From the NCBI GenBank assembly GCA_944470555.2, contig OX104134.1:74146678-74210677 (forward strand): 64,000 nt of DNA. The letters run 5' to 3'. The position numbers were made by a program, and so were the translations under genes. Each line of letters opens with the position of its first letter. Position 1 is the first letter of the stretch. The notes under the pieces are model-generated. The model worked only from the letters and a program-made list of their open reading frames with translations, was not told the origin of the DNA and searched no databases. The DNA comes from Heterobilharzia americana. Taxonomy: Eukaryota > Platyhelminthes > Trematoda > Strigeidida > Schistosomatidae. Positions 46,376-57,223 of the stretch are shown one piece after another.

Positions 46376-47935
46376 TCAGCATAGAACCAGGCATTAATGC
46401 GTGGCAATTCCAGTTGCTACACCTCATATCAGCATATTAAGCGAGAAAGAAACAAGATGAAAAACAAAGAAGTGGAGGAGAAAACAGTCAAAATGATAAG
46501 AAGTCGTGATAACACAATAAGGGGGAACAATAAAATACTGAATTCAGTATGACGATGAAAATGAGGATAATGTGTGGATACATCTGCACCATGAGAATAG
46601 ATTTTGAATCAGGTCGGGCACACCAAATCAGGAAGTCTGCATTCTTCTACATGACTCAGACCAACAAACAAAGACTTCATACAATTGTCAGGTTTCAGTC
46701 AGGCCATCGGTGATCACTGTCCGACCTGAACCTACTTCAGCTGACATTGTGCGTCGAGGCAGATGGTGACTAGGCAAGTGTAACACATGTCATAATCGCC
46801 TGAGTCGAGGAAGGCTTGCAACCTAGTCTTCCTCTCCTCAAAATTCTACACCTGACTTCTACCTCACTCACGTGGTGACACTAAAAAACGCGATTTATGC
46901 TAGGAAAGCAACGGTGATCAAACACCTGAGGTCTTCTCATATCCTTCACTTCTAATGACTGTGTTTCACAACCATATAGAACTGACCAGACAGCCGCTCA
47001 GTGCACTCGGCCTCTAATGAGCAGTTGGATATCACGGAGTCATCTGAAATAGGGTATGTTGGTGAGAGCCAAGCAGCGATTTCGTATTGATTCAAAGATG
47101 TCATCGGTCACTGACTTACTGAAGCTGACAGGAATTCTTACGTAAGGTGAATGATTAACGCTTTAAGCCGCTTTATTTTTTATTGGCACCAGCGAAGACC
47201 AGTCCGGGAGCAGCAATTTGCTGTGTACAGTGAAAAAACGTATCCTAAATATCCTCCAATAGCCAATCAAGGTGTTCAGAACGCTGCATTTTGTTATTAT
47301 CTACACTTAACAGGACTATGTCAACTGCGTGTTCAAGATTTACTAAGGTGCTTTTTGTGACAAGATCAATCCTTGTTAAGTCAGACGACAAGAGATGGAC
47401 CTCTACAAGTACATCTGTGATAAAGTTGAACAGAAAGGGAGAGAGTGAAGATCCTTGACGGACACCACCATCACCTGATACCCCAGCACAAGTCTTAAGA
47501 CGCTCATTATAGCAGGAGTACAGAGCTTTCAACGGGGCGATGCATTTACTCGGCATCCCCTATCTACAGTCAAATGCCACCTTCAGGTCGAAAAATACAG
47601 GTAGCTTAGGGTGTCCGCAAATGTGCCTGTGTTCAAGAATCTAGTGGATAGTGAATACCTGGTTCATACATCTTCGGGCAGGTCTAAAAACTGCCTAGTT
47701 CTCTCAGGTTCGCTGTTCCCAAGTTTCGCATAGATGCCTGATAATTATAAAACACGGAAATTTGCTACTATGTTCATCGGACTGATTCCACTACGGTAAT
47801 CACAAGAGAATTTCTCACTAACCTTGGAGATTGAGACAATCAGTGATTCAGACCAGTCTGATAGATCAAACCTAACTCCCATACGCTACCTAACATTTCA
47901 GTTAACTTGATCAGTAATCATGTCACCTAACTGAT
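46376..47935 (-). mobile_element. RTE remnant, RT and 3' end
   Basis: The minus ORF 47,245-47,556 reads RT blocks (GVRQGSSLSPFLFNFITDVL, DIVLLSVDNNKMQ). After a broken junction near 47,110-47,160 the C-terminal domain and 3' UTR (46,376-47,113) are nearly identical to 33,557-34,297 in reverse. It lies upstream of the visible Flower exons on the same strand. Confidence 0.8.
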
Positions 47936-50900
47936 AGTTGCTATTTTGACGTGATAACTAGGCAATGATCCAACGAGCTGTCCTGGTGGAATCATTGTAC
48001 CCTTGAGATCCTACTATGTCAAAAACGTCCGTCAAATAGCAGTCAGACGTAAAGCAGTTATCGCGGTATAATGTAAAATAACATACTATGATGCGTGACC
48101 GAGGGTGACGTCGTACTATTGACTGGATGGCAGTGTGACAGCACTAAAGTGTTTCCCTTGGATGACCAGCAGTGTCACGCTGATGTTGCCTTCTCTATCG
48201 GAATGGGGGTGGGTTATAAAAGCTCGGCCATCCAGCCACACGATCTTGCGGTAACGGTGGTATGTTTCAGGGTCAGATTCGAAAAAGATAAATCATATTC
48301 AATACGTTTCAAAAAGGCCATATGTGCTCGACATCAAGCAGATGTCCCATAGGCTCTGCGGTCACACAAATCTATTTTCTTTCAGAAGAAGAAATGACCT
48401 TCCACTGTATGTGCAGTCGGGTAGTGTCAACCGTCTGCAAGCTCCCATGAGTACACAAGACCCGAAGAAACATAGGCTATGCTCCTCAGTTCTGTTTCCA
48501 TCTTTTTCTTCACCTCCTGATACTAATATTAAGTCTCCTGAGCCCTATACAACCACTCACTCTACAACCATTGCCAACGATTAAGGCCATCGAAATCTTA
48601 TTCCTAGTCTCCTAAGACCCTCTGTTGGTTTCATATTGGAGCTTAAAAATGTCTGACCACTATGCCGAATCAGACAGCAGGTATCGCTCACCAAAACTCT
48701 CGAATCTCTAGCCATAGATGTATGCCGCATGTCTGAAAAACGTACACAAGACCTGAGTGAGGCTATTAAGTTGACCTCACCTGGACATACTAGTGAATCT
48801 TCAAATTCACCTTGAAAGTATCTGGAGACCCAATGGCTAGCTCTCCAGGACTAGCTGATGTAGGTATAGCACTAAGTAGTAGGGTAGAAAGTGGGCTTTT
48901 CGACTAAATATCCATCAGCAGCCATCTATATACCGTTCGACCGAACGGATCTGTAAGAACTAGGAAGGATTGTGAGACTAGGGGATGCTGGATTCGTAAT
49001 CCTCACCTATGCACCAACAGACCGAAGTTCGGATGATGCAAAGAATTAATTCTATGCGAAAACTGTCAGCTTTGCTACAGAAAGCTAAACGTTTAGATGT
49101 AGTCATAATGGCAGGTGACTACTTTAACATCCACGTAGAGGAGCTGAGCCAATTGGGAAGGCATCTTCGAGGTATTTACGGAATCGCATGCCAACAAACC
49201 GATGATGGTGACCATCTGTTGCAGTTTGCTCCAACAATCACTTGTTTCTAGCCAGCGTCAACTATAGGCATAAGAAGAGACACTTTCACATGGCGTCCGC
49301 CGAAATCAAACCAACAATGGACATAGGTACATCTATTGCTACAAATCATCGTTGGAGAGGATCGCGGAAGATTACCGCTGTTTCTGGAGTACCAGTTTAG
49401 ACTCTGATTACAAACTAGTACGGCCTCGTTTGTGTCTTACTGATAGCAGTGAAGCATGTTTTTGCTCGATTGGAAGAAGAGAACATGAAGTATGCATTTA
49501 GCAAGGAGATAGCCAAGCATTTATCTGAACGTGACAGCAATGACCATCCTCAGGAACTTAGTATCAAATGCAGTCTACTGCAGAAACAGCGAGAAGCACA
49601 GTTGGTAACCCACACCCGAAGGTTAGCAAACGTCATTAGATCTCGCGATGTCATCAGAACTGACTGATGCGGGAAGACTGATTCTAGCTGGCTCTGACCA
49701 CAATGAAGAGCGAAAGCAACTTAAACGTCAGTTGACCAAGTGTCTTCACGTCCATCACGAGGAGCGATGGGTGACAAAAGCGAGAGAGATGGAAAAGGCA
49801 TCAGTGGTGGCTTATTAAGGATACCGGCAAGAAGGAAACGACGGTGAGTGAAACCATCACTGAAAAGGATAGGACGCTGATAACCTGCCAGGAAACGTTG
49901 ATAGAAGCACAGTTCAACTAGCCCATAGCAACGCTTCAGTTGCACAACATCTAGTCTGAATCTGAATCGGACGTAAATGTTGGTCCTTAAACCCTCGTCG
50001 AAGTTGAAAAGGCTATTTTTAACCTGAAACGGGGGAAAGAAACAGGGCCTGGCGGTTTGCCGCTTGAAACTTTAAAAAGGTAGAGGTAGTAAATTGCTGA
50101 TTAGAGTAACGGAGGAACTAGTTAGCGTACGGGAATGAGACAGTGCTGCGAGACTGGTGTACTTCTCTGATCAGCATAGCCTGAAAGAAACAAGAGAGAG
50201 GCCTTCTTGTGACAACCATAGAAGAATTATTTTGACTAATATCGTGTTCAAGATCTTCGGGTCTATAGTTAGCTGGCGTCTAAATGGAGCTCGAGAACAA
50301 AAAGCTGGAGAAAACCAGGCAGGTTTCAAACCGGGACGAGGGTGCATCGAAAATATTTTTACCCTACAAGTCCCGGAACACAGACGTTTGACTCTGTTGA
50401 CTGTGAGATGTCGTGGCAGAATCTGACTGCGAAGCAAGCGCCAAGCAAATATATAACGCTAATCAAAGCGCTCTACTCAAACTCAAGGGGCTGTGTAAGG
50501 GTTTGTGGAGAGCTGTCACATAAATCAACGACAAGTGATGGTGTTTGCCAGGGATGTCCATTGTCACCGTTCCTTTTTAACTTCATCATAGACGTACTGA
50601 AGGACATAACCTTAGGTACGTGTAACTTCATGGGGACTGATCTACTCCCTGGAAGTCATCTGGCTGACTTCGAGTATTCAGACAATATTGTCCTACTAGG
50701 TGAAGAAGCAGACAAAATACAGGGTCTTGTGAACGCATTTAGCAGAAATCTAAGTACGCCGGGTTTGCATTTGGCACATGGTAAATGTAAGACGATGCTT
50801 CAGAACTGATCTGCAACCACTCCCAGTTTAATAATACGGAGTGAAGTGGTAGAATGTGCTGACCAGTTCACTTACTTCGGGAGTTGCATCAACTCGGATG

Positions 50901-51165
50901 GAGAAGACCTATTTGGTGTTTGCCAACTGGCGATACCTCTGGCTCCGACTGGTGAGATATCCAATAATCTATGAAAGGACGTGTATGCTGCGCCAGTTTG
51001 TTCTGTTCTGTAATACGGCTGTAAGTTACGGCCGTTGAAAGATGATAAGTATCTTCGTAGCATTGCTGGCATTTTGTGGAATTGCCATGTGAATATTGAG
51101 GTAAGGCAAACGAATACCAAGTGGAGGCCAGTTTCGCTGTTCCTCGAAGTGTTCCGCACACTGTT
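47936..51165 (+). mobile_element. longest RTE family 1 copy, 5' region to C-terminal domain
   Basis: Order: 5' region (47,936-48,600, matching 5,935-6,780); endonuclease pieces from 48,990 (ILTYAPT, then VIMAGDYFNIHVEELSQLGR at 49,103-49,162, the D.N motif of APE nucleases, here D.FN changed to DYFN; later YRHKKR and SDYKLV, the SDH motif with H lost); linker 49,700-50,000; RT entry GPGGLPLETL (50,045-50,080), RRIILTNIVFKIFGSIVS (50,220), NQAGFKPGRGCIENIFTL, GVCQGCPLSPFLFNFIIDVL (50,540-50,600), DNIVLLGEEADKIQ (50,680). The C-terminal domain is deleted after 50,900 and there is no 3' UTR. Several frameshifts; dead. Confidence 0.85.
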
Positions 51166-51234
51166 CTAGTAGCCTTCCATACGAGTAAAGCGTAGATGCG
51201 TCCTTTGCAAAGACGTTTATACCAAAATTAAGTA

Positions 51235-51682
51235 AGAATGGGGGACGGTCAAAACTCGCCTGTTACCTGGGCGTAGGCTGTACCACACCCACGGGTAATC
51301 GAAAGCATCACATTCGACAGAGTGATTTACTTTCCCATCACTCATTTTTTTTTAATCTGACCCTCAAACATACCGCCGTTAACGGAAGACTATGTGGCTG
51401 GATATAGTGTGTACTTTTTGGGGCTGACCTTTTATACCCCCCCCATTTCCATAGAGAAGGCAGTATCAGGGTGACACTGCTGGTCATCCAAGGGGAACAC
51501 CTCACTGCTGTCACAGTGAACCTACTCATCAGTGCGACTTTACCCCCAGGCTCTCATCATAATGTAGTAATTTACACTACGCGGTAACTGCTTCTTGTCT
51601 AAGCACTATCTAACAGACCTTTCTGGCATTATGATATCGAAGCACGACCACCATATTAATGTGGCAGCTGTCGGTCGGCACA
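51235..51682 (-). mobile_element. RTE 5' end fragment
   Basis: The minus strand starts at CCGACCGACAGCTGCCAC and matches the first 450 bp of the family 1 element, including the GATGACCAGCAGTGTCA block. It ends within the 5' region and has no coding part. Confidence 0.7.
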
Positions 51683-51689
51683 AACTATA

Positions 51690-52365
51690 AACGATATAGG
51701 ATTCATAAAAGAGAAGAAGGGGAGAGGAATGGAAGATGACTACATGGATAGTTTCTGGTGATCTAAAGTGACTTCAGTGATGACAGTCTATTAAGGCGAT
51801 TAATACTTTACTATTTCCAACAATGCGGTAGTTTATCTTTCTTGAGGAACCTGGAGAATAAATGGGATAATCACTAAAGTGGATGATCACGGAGCTCAAG
51901 GAATACTTTCTTTAGGCCGGTCAAACATGCTCGTTTTGAAATTCCCTCATTTAGGTTTGATTATCTTGAATTTAGCTATAAAACTATGTTGTCTCAAGAA
52001 TAAAATTATGAAGTAAATAGTTTGCACTAAGCATTCACTTAGACTAGTAGCCGAGACTGTTACAGAGACAACAGGGATTTTAAGTATAATATGTAATATG
52101 TTCACTAGCTGTCACAATATTAGATACTTGTATTTAAACTACCATAAACCTAGTAGCATATACTCAGTTGCACTTCAGTGACAGGCAATAGGATTGTGTT
52201 TGTCGAAGTTATAGAACAACAATGATCAACTAGAGTATAGATGTAAGAACTCTATCCGACACCTGATCAGATGTAAACTCATGCGTTACATGTCAGTCTA
52301 GAATCATAACTCATTCCTGCGGGTACCAGAATCTCGCAGGTCATGAAGGAGTTTTGGGTCAGAAG
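51690..52365. other. stretch without recognised gene
   Basis: Only a short block near 51,800-51,910 vaguely continues the RTE 5' region in reverse (TCTTTCTTGAGGAACCTGG). No gene was seen. Confidence 0.35.
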
Positions 52366-52369
52366 TCGT

Positions 52370-52664
52370 CTAACCTTTACCTTCTAGAGGGAAAACCACC
52401 ATCGGCATTGACTACCGGCCGTCGAAAGGAAACACCTAATGGCTGTCAGCTCTGACGAGCCAGCAGTACGACTTCGCCCTCGAAGTCCCGTAATACAGTG
52501 GCTATTTACACTACAACGGTAACTGCATACGTTCTTACTACTACCCAACAGACCTTCCTGGGATGGCGCGAACGTAAGGAGCAAGCATTTCCAAGAGCAT
52601 AGCTCGTTGCACCATAGTGATATGCAAGCCTAGTCACCACTTCAAAGTAGCGGCAATCGGCCGG
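52370..52664 (-). mobile_element. RTE 5' end fragment next to the gap
   Basis: The minus strand begins CCGGCCGATTGCCGCTAC and continues with CTAGGCTTGCATATCACTAT and CAACGAGCTATGCTC, matching the first 300 bp of the element at 5935 with some divergence. The other end runs out near 52,370. Confidence 0.7.
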
Positions 52665-52695
52665 AGATGAGGCAGAGAGTAAATAAGGCAGTGAC

Positions 52696-53195
52696 NNNNN
52701 NNNNNNNNNNNNNNNNNNNNNNNNNNNNNNNNNNNNNNNNNNNNNNNNNNNNNNNNNNNNNNNNNNNNNNNNNNNNNNNNNNNNNNNNNNNNNNNNNNNN
52801 NNNNNNNNNNNNNNNNNNNNNNNNNNNNNNNNNNNNNNNNNNNNNNNNNNNNNNNNNNNNNNNNNNNNNNNNNNNNNNNNNNNNNNNNNNNNNNNNNNNN
52901 NNNNNNNNNNNNNNNNNNNNNNNNNNNNNNNNNNNNNNNNNNNNNNNNNNNNNNNNNNNNNNNNNNNNNNNNNNNNNNNNNNNNNNNNNNNNNNNNNNNN
53001 NNNNNNNNNNNNNNNNNNNNNNNNNNNNNNNNNNNNNNNNNNNNNNNNNNNNNNNNNNNNNNNNNNNNNNNNNNNNNNNNNNNNNNNNNNNNNNNNNNNN
53101 NNNNNNNNNNNNNNNNNNNNNNNNNNNNNNNNNNNNNNNNNNNNNNNNNNNNNNNNNNNNNNNNNNNNNNNNNNNNNNNNNNNNNNNNNNNNNNN
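52696..53195. other. assembly gap, 500 N
   Basis: Exactly 500 unknown bases, so the size may be nominal. Sequence order across it is set by scaffolding and features on the two sides may not be this close. Confidence 0.98.
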
Positions 53196-53324
53196 GCTAT
53201 ACCATATAAATTGGAGAGACATCTCTTCGAGTACCAACATGCCTAACCGTTCAGTGGTCAAAGTTGCAAACAGTAACCGGAAATTTCCTATGGACTGAAA
53301 AAACTTGAAATAAGCTCTGCCATC

Positions 53325-53603
53325 GTGGCTCGTGCTTTACAATCAGGTTATAAAATATTATTCAGAAAGGTAATCTTGCAAACGGAATTTCTTCCCCGGA
53401 AAAAGTGGGTCATTGCAAAAGATTTGCATATCTATTCGTACCCTTGTGCGGTAAACAGAGACAGCGGAATAGATATCCCACAAATATCGCAAACTATTGA
53501 TTGTAATAAAAAAATTTTAGTAATATATGCGGTGAAGGTTGAACCCGATTTCATTTCACACTTCACATGTTTTATTTCGAACCTATTCATCTTTCCTAAA
53601 TAA
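53325..53603 (+). CDS. unrecognised ORF next to the gap
   Basis: Ninety-two codons are open, starting ARALQSGYKILFRK. I see no motif, signal peptide or membrane segment that names it, and no clear splice sites at both ends. It is upstream of, and on the same strand as, the NOS1AP-like exon, but does not resemble the PTB domain. It could be a mobile-element fragment or chance. Confidence 0.2.
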   Translation: MARALQSGYKILFRKVILQTEFLPRKKWVIAKDLHIYSYPCAVNRDSGIDIPQISQTIDCNKKILVIYAVKVEPDFISHFTCFISNLFIFPK

Positions 53604-55286
53604 TAATTTATTTTTACTCCCCCCTGATGACTAATAACTCGCCTGTACGTTTTTCACCTTATTTTTGTACTACCTTATTTGCACAACTTGAGTAAGCTTC
53701 TTTGACCAATTTGTTAAATCACTCAAATTATATTTGTCTTTGTTCTATATCACAGTCTTATTGGATGATCATAACAGTCACTTTCTTTACCAAACTTGTA
53801 TATTAACCTGAAAACTTAATTTCAAATTTATACTCTTGAAAAGAATCTTCCTAGCAAGATTAGAACTTTGAGGGATCTAACAAAATATTTGTGAAATTTG
53901 TTATGTGTTCTAATTTACTACACTTGGATAACTGAAGTAAAATACACCCTATGCGATTAACCCGGTAGTCTTCTGAAGAGTAAAGTTAATATTGATCTTC
54001 GGTATGGGGAAAAGAGAAAGCCACCATTTCATGGAATGCTCACATTTCATGAACTTTTTAAATAATTTATGCTCACATTTATTTACTCTCAGGTGAAGAG
54101 AGTCAATGTTTCTTTGAGCTTATGTATATAACAATATAAATTGCAAGTGAGATTTCCATAATTATTTATGAATCACTCATTTTCGATAACCTACCGCATA
54201 TTTTAAAAAAAATTAAAGATTAAATCAAAGTAGTAAATTGATATAGAAAGTCAGCTTTGTTTATGATTGACTGGACTTACGTTTCCCATTTTTATATAAA
54301 GCTTTAACATACTTTTAGGCAGATACTGCCTAGTTGACTAAGGTTAAGAAACCAGGTAAATTATGAATTCAAAACTAACAACGTTCGTGTTATCAGTCTC
54401 ACATATTTTGCTACAATATCAAACAGATACTTAGATCAGTATCCTAGTTCTATTGCCAAGTGTTTTGTCAGTTTATCAAGTGAATAGCATGTATATAACG
54501 TTTCCTTATGACAGGTATCCAATCCGACCGTAGTCTTTTCATCAGAAAGAATGAATAAAATCTTGTTAACTCAGTAAACGTTTGTCGAGCAGCATTAGCC
54601 ATGATCAACCGTATAAAAATGATGATTGTAAGTTAAATATAAGTGATTTATTAATACATCCAATAACAAAGCTTATACAGCTCCAGTGTGCCTCTTTTTT
54701 CATCTAGTTAAGGGACCTAACTACCCATATGAGACCAATAATCAGTCTCTCCAATATTTTAAAAGTAGGTAAGTCATTGTCAAAGTTTTCCATAATCAAA
54801 CTCCAGCCTACTCGTTTTACCATGTACTGATTGAACTACTAGACTCTACTGCTAATTAAGTACCACTGTCAGTTCACTCACAGTAGACAAGTATCGTCCT
54901 AGGAGACATGCTTTTGTTCTGTAGTTCCTGAAGCTGAGATTTCTCAAATGGCATCATAAGTTCTTATTGATGGGTGCCTGAAAGTGCTAGAAGTGGTATT
55001 ATTGTAGTGTATAATTTCCTTCGTATATTATATACACGATCACACAAAATAACAATTAAGTATTCTGGTAGTCTTTAAATCTCAGTTGGGTAGAGAAAGG
55101 TAACCATTTGAGTTTTGTTTATATGATCAACATCAGAAAACTGTAATAAATTTCCTCAGCCTGGTGTCACTATTTCTGAATTATCATTCACTTTTTCTTG
55201 AGTTTTATTAATTTGTCGTATGCTGTTATGAAACTAAGACTTTGTGAAACAATTATAATTTCATTTTACTTTGAAATATTTTCCAG
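53604..55286. other. AT-rich stretch, probably intron upstream of the NOS1AP-like exon
   Basis: No feature was recognised on either strand. A polypyrimidine run and TTTTCCAG end the stretch, giving the acceptor of the exon at 55,287. Confidence 0.45.
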
Positions 55287-55379
55287 TATGAATTCAAAGA
55301 GAAAGGCATCAAGAAACAAAAAGTACTTATAAAAGTTTCCGCTGATGGGGTTTTTGTTTACTTAAGGAAAAAGCCTAAG
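55287..55379 (+). CDS. NOS1AP/CAPON-like PTB-domain exon
   Basis: A 93-bp exon, phase 0 at both ends, between ATATTTTCCAG and GTAAGT. Its 31 codons read YEFKEKGIKKQKVLIKV, then SADGVFVYLRKKPK. This lines up with the YEFKAKNIKKKKVSI.VS.DGV.V.L segment of the phosphotyrosine-binding domain of NOS1AP (CAPON, C. elegans DYC-1), an adaptor that links neuronal NO synthase, dystrophin-complex or polarity proteins; by eye about two thirds of residues agree. The exon falls between the first strand-helix part of the domain and the WTWDE segment. I did not find those neighbouring exons, which may lie in the gap, before it, or beyond the window; long introns are usual in schistosomes. Confidence 0.8.
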
Positions 55380-56750
55380 GTAAGTCAAACTGTTATTTCC
55401 CACAAATTCATTAATATTTTTATGGTGTTAACTGTAACCTGAAGTATGCACTGCATGGCACCTGTTTAAAGGCTTAATAAGTGACATTTTCTAAGACATC
55501 AAAGTGTTTTAAGAAATATAGGAGCTGATATTTAATTACTGCTGATCAAATGATGACGCAGTTTTTTTTTCTCAGTCTATTTCTTGAAGGGCAGTGGATT
55601 ATAATTTTCACTGAGACTATCCTAATTTGAAAGTACTGAACTTTGGAATAAAATATCTGTCCTAGTTTTTGATAGTTATGATTTTGGGATTATTTGAAAA
55701 TTCTTCTTTATAATGACAGTAGAATGTAATGTAAATTCCAATCTGATGGACTACTTACAAGTCACTCACAAATCAACGGTCTGAGTCATTCTTACTATCT
55801 GCACTTTTCTACGTTATTTAGTTGTCGTATCAACAAAGTCTATGATGGAAAGTGTTCACTGAAGTTCACAAGTCGTGGTATATAACATTAGTCTCCTATT
55901 AGAATAGGTAACAGTGAAAAATGAACAGAATCTGTGGTAGTTTGCACATCTTCAGTGTTTACTTATATTCGGTGCTGATTAGCTACGGCTGAATGAAAAT
56001 AAAATGAATAAATTATGTTATGCCTATGTTTATGCTATGCTTAAAAACATACTTGTCGTGCTGAATAGTATCCGCAAACACATTATTTTACTTGTAGGTA
56101 GTTTACTTTCGCTAAACGTTTCAAAAATTTGAAAGATAAGCCTAGCGACTTAGATAATTCACTTTCCTAAAAATGTGCAGATGAGTAGGTAGTTTACCTT
56201 TTGCTAGCTATGTTTTATTAATTTCTGACCATGACAAGTATTGCCGTGTTTTAAGATATTTCTTACGTTAGATTCCAATGGTTTTTAGGCACGTAAATTA
56301 GTCTCTTAACTCCATAGTAACGCCTTTCACTTTACATCACTTAAGAGAAATTTATAGCTAAGCTAAAACGTTGTTTTTCTGGTTAGTATTTATATTCGAT
56401 GTAGGTTGCACAAAAACACGGTATGCAAGACAAAAGCTTAATCGTCAATTCATGTCACCAATACATAAAGAGAGTATATTCAAAATTTCCTTGGCTTTGC
56501 TTTTATTTCGTAAACTAGATCAGGATTTTCTGATTTTTAGACCCTAGCAGTTGGCTGTGTGTAAGGATAGAGGGTAAATCAAAATGGAGGTACACATTGT
56601 AAAAATTTGGCATACGAAATTAGCCAAGAGAATCGATCAAACGATTTCAATGAATTTCACAAGACTGAATCTTTTGAATAATTTATTTCCTATTTTGCTG
56701 ATCGTTCATTTTTTTGACTTCTTACATTTTCTGTGGATCATATTCTGAAA
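55380..56750. other. intron sequence after the NOS1AP-like exon
   Basis: No further exon or element was recognised before the RTE copy at 56.75 kb. Confidence 0.4.
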
Positions 56751-56754
56751 TAAT

Positions 56755-57191
56755 AACTTTATAACCATCATTTGTGCCTCAGGTTCCTAGTGGAACATAA
56801 AGCATCAGTTGCACGTCTCAAAGGCACTCCGTTCTCTGCAATCTTTTGAACTTCGCTCCACGACTGCCCACGAGCCAACGTAGGCAGTTGTTGATGAATG
56901 TCTGTAGTTTGTTGGAAATACCTTTCGTGACGTGCCAACTATCTGAAACATATAGAAGCACTAACTTGACTGAATTAGTGTTGAAAATCCGGATCTTGTT
57001 CACGCTTTGTGCTGAGTGCAGATCTCCACACTAGTTTCAGATTAGTGAAAGCCTGTCTTGCTGTCTTTCCGATCCTGGCTGGCTTTGACGTCCTCGTCTG
57101 TGCCGCCACCTGTAGTTGAAGCGATGCTGCTAAGGTGGTAGGTGAAAGAGGCTACTTCCTTTAAGCTTCTCCCGGTGATGGTGATTGAAGC

Positions 57192-57223
<32 letters not shown>

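Noticed and set aside
52506..53261. Long ORFs across 52,506-53,261 on both strands
   Set aside because: Their length comes from translating the 500-N gap.
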